From positions 62,001 to 126,000 of the forward strand of contig CANIOW010000001.1 in assembly GCA_947469285.1 (NCBI GenBank): a stretch of 64,000 bases of DNA, given 5' to 3'. This document shows, piece by piece, positions 55,073 to 63,553 of this stretch. Made by a program: the position numbers and the translations under genes. Origin of the DNA: Gammaproteobacteria bacterium. GTDB taxonomy: Bacteria; Pseudomonadota; Gammaproteobacteria; Steroidobacterales; Steroidobacteraceae. Numbering within the stretch: position 1 is the stretch's first letter; each line of letters starts with the position of its first letter. Below the pieces are notes generated by a model. The model searched no databases and was not told where the DNA came from. It saw nothing but the letters and a program-made list of their open reading frames with translations.

Positions 55073-57043
55073 TTAAGACGGGGACCGGAACAGGCCCATG
55101 GCGGCGGTGTGGGCGGCGCGGATAGCCTCTTCCAAAGTGCCGGAGTGGCGTGCATCACCAACCGCTAGCACTTGGCTTCCCGGGGCGACCAGTGCGGCCT
55201 GCAGCGCTTGAACTAAGGGGTCGTCCGGCAGACCTGGCGCCGCCATCACCACTAAGTCTGCGGGCACGCTCCACGGGTGCCCGCCTTCCAGCCATCCCAG
55301 TTCACAGGTGCCGGGGCCGACCGCTAACAGGGCTGCGCGCGTGTGCAGTTCAAACCCGTGACGACGCAGGCGGGTGAGTGCCGGGGCGGACACGAGCGCA
55401 GCCTCTAGCCGCGGTGCGAAGGCGCGGTGACCGGTGATGAACTGCACCGCAACGCCTTGTTCGAGTAACCACTCGGCGGCACCGATGGCCTCGTAGGTTC
55501 CCAGCTCATCCACCACCACTGCGTGGCGGAGGCCCGCCCCAAGGCCGCGCGCCAGCACTTCGCGTGCGCTGACGACCGGCAGGCTGGCGCTGATCAGCCT
55601 GCTCGAGCCTGGTTGGTGACGTTGTTCAAGCAGTGATGGTGGCAAGCTGCCGCTGGCCACCATCACCGTATTGATCTGTAACGCGCGGGCCAGCGCCACG
55701 CTACCGCGCGTGTTGAGCCGCACTTCAACGCCAAGGCGCAAGATTTCGTGTTGCAGCCAGTCGGCCATCTCGCCGATGGCGGCGTGGTGCGGTGCACGGC
55801 GGGCGACTTGCAGTGTTCCGCCTAGCGCAGGGCCAGCTTCCACGAGCACGACCTCATGGCCTTGTTCGCGCGCTACGCGCGCGGCTTCCATGCCCGCCGG
55901 TCCGCCGCCGATGACGAGCAGACGTCCTGGCGCAGCATGGCCGGGTGGCAGCGCTTCTAGTTCGCGACCGGCCAGTGCGTTGACTGTGCAGCCAAAGCGC
56001 CCGCGGGCCAATCCACCCACGCACCCTTGGTTGCAGGCGATACACGGGCGCACCGTGGACGCGCGTCCGGCCCGGGTTTTATGGATGAGCTCCGGGTCAG
56101 CGATGTGCGCGCGTGTCAGGCCGACCAAATCGGCGATACCGCGTGCGATCACATCGCCAGCTTCCTCGAGGGTACGCAGACGGCCGGTGACGATCGTGGG
56201 TAAACGCGTGGCAGCAGTCACCGGTGCACTGTGCGCCAGTTCGTAGCCGGCGGGTTCGTGCATGCCGCCGATGATCCGGTGCGGATGGTACAGGCTGCCG
56301 TGCGAGACGCTGACGTAGTCAATCAGGCCGGCGGTTTCCAGCGTTTCCACCAGCGAGCTGTTCTCCACAATCCCGAGCCCACCGCGCAGGTCCTGTGGAC
56401 CCACACGCACGCCAAGGATGAATGCGGGGCCCACGGCAGCACGACAGGCCTGCACCACTTCGAGCACGAAGCGCTGCCGGCGTATAGGGTCTCCGCCATA
56501 GGCGTCCTCGCGTTGGTTGGTCAGCGGCGAGAGAAATTGTTGCAACAGGTGACCGTGGGCGCAGTGAATCTCCACGCCATCCAAGCCGCCTTCGCGAGCG
56601 CGGCGTGCGGCCGCAGCAAACCCGACCACGAGCTCGGCAATCTGTGGCGCCGACATGGCGCGTGCGCGCAGGCCGGTGGTGGGGCTGACCTGTGCGGAGG
56701 CCGACCACGGGCGCTCACCGGCAGCTCCCTGTTCTAGACCCAGATGATTGAGCTGGCTAAACACCGCCATGCCGTGGCGATGCATTCGGGTGGCCAGCAG
56801 CTGGTAGCGCGGGAGGATGCTGTCGTCCCAGCCGTTGAGGGTCATGGGGCCCGACGGATGCACGCCGGTGGCCTCCAGCATACTCAGCGCCACGCCGCCG
56901 CGGGCACGTGCCTCATGGTAGGCGATCAAAGCGTCGCTGAGTGTGCCGCGGCCCAGATGCGTGCCATGTGCTGTGCGCACGATACGGTTGCGCAGTGTCA
57001 GGCCTTTGAGCACGAAGGGCTGCAATGCATGCTCGAGGCTCAT
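55073..57043 (-). CDS. OYE-family NADH:flavin oxidoreductase / 2,4-dienoyl-CoA reductase-like
   Basis: A 656-residue three-part flavoenzyme. Residues 1-340 are an FMN TIM barrel (LEHALQPFVLKGLTLRNRIV, GVEIHCAHGHLLQQFLSPLTN). The [4Fe-4S] cysteines follow in RPCIACNQGCVGGLARGRFGC. Residues about 370-656 bind FAD and NAD(P) (LLVIGGGPAGMEAARVAREQ). This is the FadH/BaiCD arrangement, reducing conjugated enoyl- or dienoyl-CoA, or a ring enone. The ATG at 57043 overlaps the ligase stop (ATGA). It is the last gene of the operon that starts with the SDR at 61449. Confidence 0.9.
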   Translation of the reverse strand: MSLEHALQPFVLKGLTLRNRIVRTAHGTHLGRGTLSDALIAYHEARARGGVALSMLEATGVHPSGPMTLNGWDDSILPRYQLLATRMHRHGMAVFSQLNHLGLEQGAAGERPWSASAQVSPTTGLRARAMSAPQIAELVVGFAAAARRAREGGLDGVEIHCAHGHLLQQFLSPLTNQREDAYGGDPIRRQRFVLEVVQACRAAVGPAFILGVRVGPQDLRGGLGIVENSSLVETLETAGLIDYVSVSHGSLYHPHRIIGGMHEPAGYELAHSAPVTAATRLPTIVTGRLRTLEEAGDVIARGIADLVGLTRAHIADPELIHKTRAGRASTVRPCIACNQGCVGGLARGRFGCTVNALAGRELEALPPGHAAPGRLLVIGGGPAGMEAARVAREQGHEVVLVEAGPALGGTLQVARRAPHHAAIGEMADWLQHEILRLGVEVRLNTRGSVALARALQINTVMVASGSLPPSLLEQRHQPGSSRLISASLPVVSAREVLARGLGAGLRHAVVVDELGTYEAIGAAEWLLEQGVAVQFITGHRAFAPRLEAALVSAPALTRLRRHGFELHTRAALLAVGPGTCELGWLEGGHPWSVPADLVVMAAPGLPDDPLVQALQAALVAPGSQVLAVGDARHSGTLEEAIRAAHTAAMGLFRSPS

Positions 57044-58506
57044 GGTGCGACGCTCAGCCATTCGCGCAGCTGGTATTTTTGTATTTTGGTCGCGGACATC
57101 GGCCATTCGGTGACGAACCGTACCTGACGCGGCACTTTGAAGCTGGCCAGATGGGCGCGGCAATGCCCGATCAGTTCATCTGCCGTGGTGGCCGTGTCAG
57201 GGCGCAGTTCAACAAACGCAGCGGCGGCTTCCCCTAAACGCGCGTCCGGCATGCCGACCACTTGGGCCAGCTTCACCGCCGGATGGCGCGCCAGCACGGA
57301 TTCCACTTCGGCGGCGGAGACATTTTCACCGCCCACTTTCAGCATGTCTTTGAGACGCCCGTGAAACTGCAGGCGGCCGCTGGAATCGAGGCTGCCCAGG
57401 TCGCCGGTATGCAACCAACCCGCAGCGGTCAGCACCGCGGCAGTGGCGGCGGGTTGCTGCCAGTAGCCGTCGAATACGCACCAACCCTGTAGCTGGATCT
57501 CGCCGGTATGACCGGTCGGCAGCACGGCACCCACAGCGTCCACAATGCGCAGTTGGATACCCGCGAATGGCTGCCCGCAGGTAGAGGTGCGAATCTCCAG
57601 GGATTCTTCCGCACGGCCATAGGCGACGACACCTCCGGCCTCGGTGAGGCCGTAAACGCTGGTGAGCCGCGCCGCCGGCAGTGCCGCTTGTAGCGTGCGC
57701 AAGGTGCCCGCCGGCGCTACACAGTTGATGCGACGGATGCGCGCGAGATCTGCAGCGGCGAAGCCAGGGGCATTGACCAGATCAGCGAGAATGGTAGGAA
57801 AGGCGGCGTAGAGCACGTCGATCTGCTCGCTCACCAATTGTTGCAACGCCAGCGCAGGCTCAAAGCGCGTCATCGAGACGAAGGTAGCACCGACCGTGGC
57901 GCAGGCGGCAAACGGATGCAGCGCCGCCATGTGGCACATCGGCAGCGGGTTCCAGAGGCGGTCGCTCGCTTGCAAGGCGTAGTTGTCGGCCAAGGCCTGC
58001 GCTGCGGCCAGCCAGGTGGCATGGCTCACCAGACAGCCTTTGGGGTCTGCGGTGGTGCCGGAGGTGTACATCAGTAGCGCCGCGGGGCTCTGCGCAGGGC
58101 CCCCAGCACCAGCGGGTACCGCGATGCGCTCCAGTGCTGCGAGAGTGGCGTCTTCGCCGCTGATCAAGGCCACCGCTGCTGAATCCCGCAGCAGGAAGTC
58201 CAGTTCCTTGGCGCGATAGCGGGGGTTGAGTGGCACGGCCACGGCGTCCAGTAATGACAACGCACCGAGCCATTCGATGCAGCGAGGGCTGTTGTGCAGC
58301 AGCAGCGCCACATGGTCACCGCGGCGGATGCCTGCTTGCTGCAAGCGATGGGCGCGTTCCTGGGCGCCGGCAGCCAGCGCGGCATAGGTACGCCGGCCAT
58401 CCACTTGCTGCGCTGGGTGGAAGACCACCGCTTCCCGGTCCGGCCAGCGGGCGGCGGCGGCCAGCAGCAGCGCCCCGAATGTGCGGGGCGTGCTGGTGTC
58501 GATCAT
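57040..58506 (-). CDS. AMP-forming acyl/aryl-CoA ligase
   Basis: A 488-residue ANL-family ligase: P-loop MYTSGTTADPKGCLVSH, YGLTEAGGVVAYG, HTGDLGSLDSSGR, the hinge GRLKDMLKVGGENVSAAEVE, and C-terminal lysine motif MSATKIQKYQL. It converts a carboxylic acid to its CoA thioester with ATP. The start at 58506 (MIDTSTPRTFG) comes just after the Rieske stop. Substrate unknown, but it activates an acid feeding the neighbouring dienoyl-CoA-reductase-like enzyme. Confidence 0.9.
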   Translation of the reverse strand: MIDTSTPRTFGALLLAAAARWPDREAVVFHPAQQVDGRRTYAALAAGAQERAHRLQQAGIRRGDHVALLLHNSPRCIEWLGALSLLDAVAVPLNPRYRAKELDFLLRDSAAVALISGEDATLAALERIAVPAGAGGPAQSPAALLMYTSGTTADPKGCLVSHATWLAAAQALADNYALQASDRLWNPLPMCHMAALHPFAACATVGATFVSMTRFEPALALQQLVSEQIDVLYAAFPTILADLVNAPGFAAADLARIRRINCVAPAGTLRTLQAALPAARLTSVYGLTEAGGVVAYGRAEESLEIRTSTCGQPFAGIQLRIVDAVGAVLPTGHTGEIQLQGWCVFDGYWQQPAATAAVLTAAGWLHTGDLGSLDSSGRLQFHGRLKDMLKVGGENVSAAEVESVLARHPAVKLAQVVGMPDARLGEAAAAFVELRPDTATTADELIGHCRAHLASFKVPRQVRFVTEWPMSATKIQKYQLREWLSVAP

Positions 58507-58513
58507 CGTCGAG

Positions 58514-59914
58514 TCAGGCTGCAGCGGTGGGTGGACCACCGCTGCCACGGGCATCACTGCCGGCGGGACCGTAGAGGTAATCTTCTAAGACTTTGTGGAA
58601 ATGGCGAATGCGCAGTTCCTGCGCACCGATCCACAGTCCATCAATGCCGGCGGAGTGCATGCCTTCCTGCACGCCTGGCAGGTTGGCAGCATCCTGGTCG
58701 AGTACCAGCCCGATGGACTTGTCGCCGAACTTGAAGTCGGTGTGCCGCGGCCGCTCGGGCCACTCATGGCCATCGGGGATCAGTTCCAGCACCCACACGT
58801 CATAGAACATCTTGTCCGGGTTGGTGGGATGTGGCCGCTGGCGGAACAGCATCAGATCGTCCGCGTGCGTATTCACCTGCACATTGGGGAAGATGGTGTA
58901 GTGGTAATCGTCGGTGAGTTGGTCGTCGTTCAGGCCGGAGTAGTCTTTGCCTTGCGAAGCGCCGTGCTTTCGCTTGAATTGCTGGACGTCGCGCCGGATG
59001 CTGGCGATGGGGTTGTCATAGTCTGCCGGGTCCATCCCAGCCCCTTTCATGATCACTTTGATCGGTTCGGGGATGGTGTTCGGTGTCCGTACCCGCGGCG
59101 ACAGCGTGCCGAAGGGGATGAGGTAGCGGTTGTGGCGCTCATAGCAGTCGATCTGAAGATCGAGATCGTGGAGGTACCACATCAGCTGCGGGTGGATGCC
59201 TTGCACGTGGTAGCTTTCGTTGAAAGCATCGACGGAGGTCTTCCAGTTGCAGTCCCACTCGACGGTGACGTCTTTCTTCAACGCCATCTTGTGGAAATGG
59301 TAGGGCGCCAAATGCTCCGCTACCGGGCCGAGGTACTCGAGCAGCGGCATGGCCTCGGGGTCTAGGCTGAACCAGGCAAACCCGTTCCACACCTCACAAC
59401 GCAGTTCGCGCAGGCCGCGGCATTCCGGCGCACCTTGCGGGAAGGTATCGAGGTCCGGGATACGCTTGAACGAACCATCCAGATGGTATTCCCAGTGGTG
59501 GTATTGGCACTTGAACGATTCAGCGCTGGAAACGCCGGAGGGCCGCAGCCGGTTGCCGCGATGCCGACACACGTTGTAGAAAGCGCGTACCGCGCCATCT
59601 TGCTGCTTCACCAGCAGCACCGATTCACGGCCAATCTCGGTGCTGATGTAATCCCCGGCTTCCCGCAGGTCGCTGAGGTGACCACCGAGCAGCCAGACCT
59701 TGGTCCACATGCGCTCCCACTCCAGCTGCGCAAACGCGGCCGAGGTATAGCGTTCTTTGGGGATGAGTGCATGCCCGAGCCCTGGGTCGGGCTCTTTGCG
59801 GTTGACGGCGCTTTGCTCAGCCGGTACCCGCCGCACGGGCTTGTACACGGGAGTGCGCGAAGCCGCGGCCAGTGCCTCGGGGTCGGGGTGACGGTCGTCA
59901 GGCGGGGTGCTCAT
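58514..59914 (-). CDS. Rieske oxygenase alpha subunit (RHO 3)
   Basis: A 466-residue Rieske oxygenase alpha subunit with Cys116-x-His118 (NVCRHRGNR) and Cys136-x2-His139 (CQYHHWEYHLDG). The catalytic iron region is DAFNESYHVQGIHPQ. A Pro/charge-rich N-terminal 45 residues precede the fold. The ATG overlaps the ThuA-like stop by one base (TGATG), and the ligase follows. Like the other two it has no beta subunit. Confidence 0.92.
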   Translation of the reverse strand: MSTPPDDRHPDPEALAAASRTPVYKPVRRVPAEQSAVNRKEPDPGLGHALIPKERYTSAAFAQLEWERMWTKVWLLGGHLSDLREAGDYISTEIGRESVLLVKQQDGAVRAFYNVCRHRGNRLRPSGVSSAESFKCQYHHWEYHLDGSFKRIPDLDTFPQGAPECRGLRELRCEVWNGFAWFSLDPEAMPLLEYLGPVAEHLAPYHFHKMALKKDVTVEWDCNWKTSVDAFNESYHVQGIHPQLMWYLHDLDLQIDCYERHNRYLIPFGTLSPRVRTPNTIPEPIKVIMKGAGMDPADYDNPIASIRRDVQQFKRKHGASQGKDYSGLNDDQLTDDYHYTIFPNVQVNTHADDLMLFRQRPHPTNPDKMFYDVWVLELIPDGHEWPERPRHTDFKFGDKSIGLVLDQDAANLPGVQEGMHSAGIDGLWIGAQELRIRHFHKVLEDYLYGPAGSDARGSGGPPTAAA

Positions 59915-60678
59915 CAGGACTCCAGCGGCAGGCCAGCAGCCCAGCGCAGACTGCGTCGCAGCAGCACATGGAAGGCGGGTACCTTCCAGCTGCCGCGTTC
60001 TTCGTGGGGATAGGTTTCCATCAGCGGGCGCATGTCATGGCGGCCGCGGGTGTGGCCGAGCGTGAAATACAGCACCTCGCCACGACCGACCTGCTTCAGG
60101 TACATGACGGGTCGCGGCTGGTCCGCGGTCCAGTCACCGTCGGCAAACAGGCGGCTGGTGCCGGCCCAGTGGGTATGTAGCAACACCTGCAATGGACCGT
60201 GCAGTGCCGACAAATACAGCTCATCGTCCGCCATGAAGGGTTCGATGCCGGCGACGAGTGGATGGGTGGGAGCGGTGATCTCGACGCGGTAGGGCTTGAT
60301 CGGCGGATGCGCCAAGAACTGGCTGCCCAGCGTTTCCATGAACACCGGCGCTTCACGCGGCGCCACCCAGCGTTTGCCTTCTAGTCGCAGCAGCGAGTTG
60401 GTGCCATGCAGCGCCAGCCAGCGCTTACCGCTGGCGACAAAGTCGCGCAAACGTGCCGCGCCGGCGTCATCCGGCGCCATATCCACCGTGTAAGTGATAA
60501 GGAAGTCAGCCTGCTCTAAACCGTCAAGGTCGCGATAGTCCTCGCGGACCCGCACCCGCAACTGGGGGTGCTCGCCGAGCAGGCGCAGCAATTCAAGCCG
60601 TGCGTGGTCTATGTCGTGATAACGGCCGCCGCAAATCAGCCAGACGTCGACTGTTCGCGGCGGGGACGAAGCTGTCAT
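59914..60678 (-). CDS. ThuA-like (class I glutamine amidotransferase-fold) protein
   Basis: A 254-residue ThuA-like protein: VDVWLICGGRYHDIDHARLE, DFLITYTVDM, ALHGTNSLLRLEGKRW, and the late GEVLYFTLGHTRGRHDM. ThuA proteins are linked to sugar catabolism, but many copies sit beside oxygenases with no known job. It is translationally coupled to RHO 3 and 9 bp after the SDR, so it belongs to this pathway. Confidence 0.82.
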   Translation of the reverse strand: MTASSPPRTVDVWLICGGRYHDIDHARLELLRLLGEHPQLRVRVREDYRDLDGLEQADFLITYTVDMAPDDAGAARLRDFVASGKRWLALHGTNSLLRLEGKRWVAPREAPVFMETLGSQFLAHPPIKPYRVEITAPTHPLVAGIEPFMADDELYLSALHGPLQVLLHTHWAGTSRLFADGDWTADQPRPVMYLKQVGRGEVLYFTLGHTRGRHDMRPLMETYPHEERGSWKVPAFHVLLRRSLRWAAGLPLES

Positions 60679-60687
60679 GTCGCGCGC

Positions 60688-61449
60688 TTAGTAGCGCACA
60701 CCCTTGGTGTAGCCGTTGTCCGCGACCACATTGGCGCCGGTGATGAGGCTGGCCGCTGGGCTGGCAAGGAAGGCGACCACGCGGGCCACTTCTTCAGGTG
60801 AGCCGAAACGACGGTTGGGCATCGCTTTTTCCGTGGCTTCGTAGAATTTCTGGTTGGTGCCTTTGATCATCTCCCAGGCGCCGCCCTCGAAGTAGATGGG
60901 GCCCGGGCAGACGGTGTTAACGCGCACGTTGTGGCGGCCGACGAACTGCGACAAGTTCTTGGCGTAGTTGATCAGGCCGGCCTTCATGGCGTTGTAGGCC
61001 ATCGGCCCGCCGAAAGTTTCGATGGCGTTGGTTGAACTGATGATGACCACAGCGCCCTGGCCGCTCGCCTTGAGGGCCTCCATGAGGGTTTCACAGCCGC
61101 GCACGGTGTGCAGCACGTCGACCTCGAACGACCGCCACCAATTCTTTTCCGAATCCATGCCGGCGCCCGCTGAGACGTTGGGGACGAAGATGTCGCAGCC
61201 GCCCAGCGCGGCGGTGGTTGCTTCAAGCCAAGTCTTGTAGGCCTCGGCGTCGCGTACGTTCACGCTGCTGCCCACGACATTGACGCCGCGCTGCTTGAGT
61301 GCGACCACGGTTTCTGCGACCTCATCCTCGTTGCGCGCACAGAAGCCGATGTCGGCCCCTTCTGCCGCCAGCAGCTCGATGATGGCCCGGCCGATGCCTT
61401 TGGTGGCACCAGTGACTATGGCTTTCTTTCCGCGCAGTCCGAGATCCAT
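60688..61449 (-). CDS. Short-chain dehydrogenase/reductase 1
   Basis: A 253-residue SDR: nucleotide site VTGATKGIGRAI, active site serine in VIISSTNAIETFGG, and YNAMK. The start at 61449 follows GGGAGCTTGTC; the frame is open far upstream, but that part crosses operator E and is not protein-like. First gene of the SDR-ThuA-RHO3-ligase-OYE operon. It probably oxidises a hydroxyl of the oxygenase product. Confidence 0.92.
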   Translation of the reverse strand: MDLGLRGKKAIVTGATKGIGRAIIELLAAEGADIGFCARNEDEVAETVVALKQRGVNVVGSSVNVRDAEAYKTWLEATTAALGGCDIFVPNVSAGAGMDSEKNWWRSFEVDVLHTVRGCETLMEALKASGQGAVVIISSTNAIETFGGPMAYNAMKAGLINYAKNLSQFVGRHNVRVNTVCPGPIYFEGGAWEMIKGTNQKFYEATEKAMPNRRFGSPEEVARVVAFLASPAASLITGANVVADNGYTKGVRY

Positions 61450-61531
61450 GACAAGCTCCCGTCGACCCGCAGGGGGCCGTCCGATGTAGGGGTGGCAAAC
61501 CCTGATTATAGGCGCGATGCCCCCGGAGAAG

Positions 61532-61549
61532 AAACAGTCATGACTGTTT
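61532..61549. promoter_or_regulatory. Class I palindromic operator, site E (perfect)
   Basis: AAACAGTCATGACTGTTT is a perfect 18-bp palindrome, 82 bp from the SDR start (61449) and 94 bp from the ferredoxin start (61644), in the divergent gap. It is the best copy of the family. Confidence 0.78.
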
Positions 61550-61643
61550 TTTTTATGGCTGGACCGTTTCCCGGATTGCGCCCGACGGCCCAACGCCGCA
61601 CACTGCGCGACTTTGTGCTCTTTAACTGCGGCAGAGGTGTGAA

Positions 61644-61958
61644 ATGGCGGAGATTGTGGTGGTCGACCGGGACGGTGCTGAACATCGTGTCGAGGCAAAA
61701 GAAGGCGTGTCCCTGATGGAGACGCTGCGCGAGCTGGACTACGGCACTTCGGCCATCTGCGGTGGTATGTGCTCCTGCGCCACCTGCCATGTGTATATCG
61801 ATGCGGCGTCTGTCGGCCAACTGCCGGCCATGCAGGGCGATGAAAAGGAACTGTTGGTGGAGCTGTCGGGCTATCGCCCCACGTCCCGTCTGTCCTGCCA
61901 GGTGCCCTTCGAGGCCAGCCTCGCCGGCCTGCGCGTGACCATCGCCCCCGACGAGTAA
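61644..61958 (+). CDS. Adrenodoxin/putidaredoxin-type [2Fe-2S] ferredoxin
   Basis: A 104-residue ferredoxin with Cys39-x5-Cys45-x2-Cys48 (ICGGMCSCATC) and Cys85 (SRLSCQ). This spacing is the adrenodoxin class, usual partner of P450s and some Rieske oxygenases. No P450 is in the window, so the divergent oxygenase operon is the best candidate partner. The stop codon lies inside a GC-rich hairpin. Confidence 0.92.
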   Translation: MAEIVVVDRDGAEHRVEAKEGVSLMETLRELDYGTSAICGGMCSCATCHVYIDAASVGQLPAMQGDEKELLVELSGYRPTSRLSCQVPFEASLAGLRVTIAPDE

Positions 61959-61967
61959 TCGGGGGCG
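61943..61967. terminator. 9-bp perfect GC-rich hairpin over the ferredoxin stop, convergent genes
   Basis: CGCCCCCGA (61943-61951) pairs with TCGGGGGCG (61959-61967) around a 7-base loop that includes the TAA stop at 61956-61958. It lies between convergent genes (next stop at 61976). There is no T-run on either strand. Confidence 0.6.
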
Positions 61968-61975
61968 CTGGGCGC

Positions 61976-62734
61976 CTACTGAATGCTGATGGCGTTGTCG
62001 ATGACGTGCGTGGTGCCGTTGATGAAGCGGGACTCCTCCGAGGCGAGGAACACGATCAGGTTGGCGACATCCTCCGGCTTGCCGAGGCCCCACGGGGCTT
62101 CGGTATAAGCCGATTTGTCGATCCCAAGCTGCTGGTTGGCGTTGTCCACCATCGCGGTATCAATGGCGCCCGGGTGCACGCTATTGCAGCGAATATTCAT
62201 CTTGTTCATCTGGCAGTACACGGCAATCGACTTGGTCATGGCCTGCACCGCACCCTTGGCCGCGGAGTACGCAAAAAACACCGGGTAGCCAAGGTGCGTG
62301 GCAATCGACGACATATTGATGATGGAGCCGCCACCAGATTCCTTCATTGCCGGAATGGCCGCCTTGCAGCCGAGGAACACGCCCTCGCTCATGACGCCAT
62401 TGGCGAAGCGGAATTGTTCCAGGGTGGTGGTTTCGGGGGTGGCCACGACCACCACGCCGGCGTTGTTGACCAGCACGTTCAGTTTGCCGAAGGTTTTGAC
62501 CGTGGTGGCGACGACGGTGGCCCACTGGGCCTCGTCGCGCACGTCGTGCTGCATGGACGCCGCCGAGCCGGGGCGGGAGGCGTTTAAGGCGGCGGCCACC
62601 GCGGCGGCGCCGGCAGCGTTGACGTCGGTCACCATCACCTGAGCGCCTTCGCGCACCAGGGCTTCACAGTCGGCTTTGCCCAGCCCCGAAGCCGCGCCCG
62701 TCACGATCGCCACTTTGCCTGTTAAACGGCTCAT
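61976..62734 (-). CDS. Short-chain dehydrogenase/reductase 2
   Basis: A 252-residue SDR: VTGAASGLGKADCEALVREG, NNAGVVVVATPE, active site INMSSIATHLGYP, and YSAAKGAVQAM. The start at 62734 is preceded by AAGGGGACGAT. It diverges from the TetR gene, a common layout for a regulator and its target, with operator-like site F in between. Confidence 0.92.
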   Translation of the reverse strand: MSRLTGKVAIVTGAASGLGKADCEALVREGAQVMVTDVNAAGAAAVAAALNASRPGSAASMQHDVRDEAQWATVVATTVKTFGKLNVLVNNAGVVVVATPETTTLEQFRFANGVMSEGVFLGCKAAIPAMKESGGGSIINMSSIATHLGYPVFFAYSAAKGAVQAMTKSIAVYCQMNKMNIRCNSVHPGAIDTAMVDNANQQLGIDKSAYTEAPWGLGKPEDVANLIVFLASEESRFINGTTHVIDNAISIQ

Positions 62735-62818
62735 ATCGTCCCCTTGCTGAAACTGTAAAGCCGGCCTGATTCCGGCCTGCGGGGTCGACCGGGTGGCCAA
62801 CCTGAGGCGGACGCTATC

Positions 62819-62851
62819 AGTCACGGCTGCTTGTTTCAATCATCTTTGACT
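62819..62851. promoter_or_regulatory. Class II operator-like site F between SDR2 and tetR
   Basis: AATCA (62838-62842), TCTT, TGACT (62847-62851) repeats the half-sites and 4-bp spacing of D1 and D2; all three share CAATCAnCnTTGA. Just left of it, AGTCACGGCTGCTTGTTT (62819-62836) matches the minus strand of D2 at 15 of 18 bases. It fits autoregulation by the adjacent TetR protein. Confidence 0.5.
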
Positions 62852-62884
62852 TTTTCCGACAGCCACCGCATCCTGCAGTCCTTC

Positions 62885-63535
62885 ATGGTCATCAAATCCA
62901 CCGCACTTGCGCACTCCGCCGCCGCCCCTGCCGCAGATCCGGTGGGCTGGCAGGCGCAAAAAAGCGCCGCTACGCGGAATCTGATTATCGAGGCGGCCAT
63001 CAAGTGTTTCGTGGAGCTGGGTTACGCCCAGACCACCACCACGGCCATTGCCGACAAGGCGGGCTTGTCGCGCGGCGCCATGCTGCATCACTTTCCCTCC
63101 AAGATCGACATCGTCCGCGCTGCCGTAGAGCACTTGCATGCCAAGCGCCTGCGGGCTTTTCGCAAGGCCATGTCGCGTGGGCTGCCAGAGCATGGCGACC
63201 GGGTACGTCAGGGCGTGGAAGCCATGTGGAGCCATGTGCGCCATCCCATGTTCGTGGCGTTCTTTGAACTGTCCGTGGCCTCGCGTACCGAACCGGAGCT
63301 GGCGGAGATTCTGCGGCCGGCGCAGGAGTCATTCGAGCAGGCCTGGTACCACACGGCACGTGAGCTCTTTCCTGAGTGGGAAGGGCGTGATGAAGCCTTC
63401 GACGTGGCGCTTGATCTGTGCCGCTACCTCATGGAAGGCATGGCAACGTCTTATCTCACGCACCGCGAAAGCGAACGTGACCACCGGCTAATGGCATTTT
63501 TGGAACGACAACTACACCAGTTGCTCGGCAAGTAA
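62885..63535 (+). CDS. TetR-family transcriptional regulator
   Basis: A 216-residue TetR-type repressor. The DNA-binding domain is at about residues 25-75 (TRNLIIEAAIKCFVELGYAQ, then TTTAIADKAGLSRGAMLHHF and PSKIDIV). The helical C-terminal ligand domain (AFFELSVASRTEPELAEILR) would bind an acyl-CoA or pathway intermediate. The start at 62885 is the only ATG near the domain; a TTG at 62831 would put coding sequence over site F. Best candidate in the window for the palindromic sites. Confidence 0.88.
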   Translation: MVIKSTALAHSAAAPAADPVGWQAQKSAATRNLIIEAAIKCFVELGYAQTTTTAIADKAGLSRGAMLHHFPSKIDIVRAAVEHLHAKRLRAFRKAMSRGLPEHGDRVRQGVEAMWSHVRHPMFVAFFELSVASRTEPELAEILRPAQESFEQAWYHTARELFPEWEGRDEAFDVALDLCRYLMEGMATSYLTHRESERDHRLMAFLERQLHQLLGK

Positions 63536-63553
63536 ACCCGGAGAACCCCTGTA

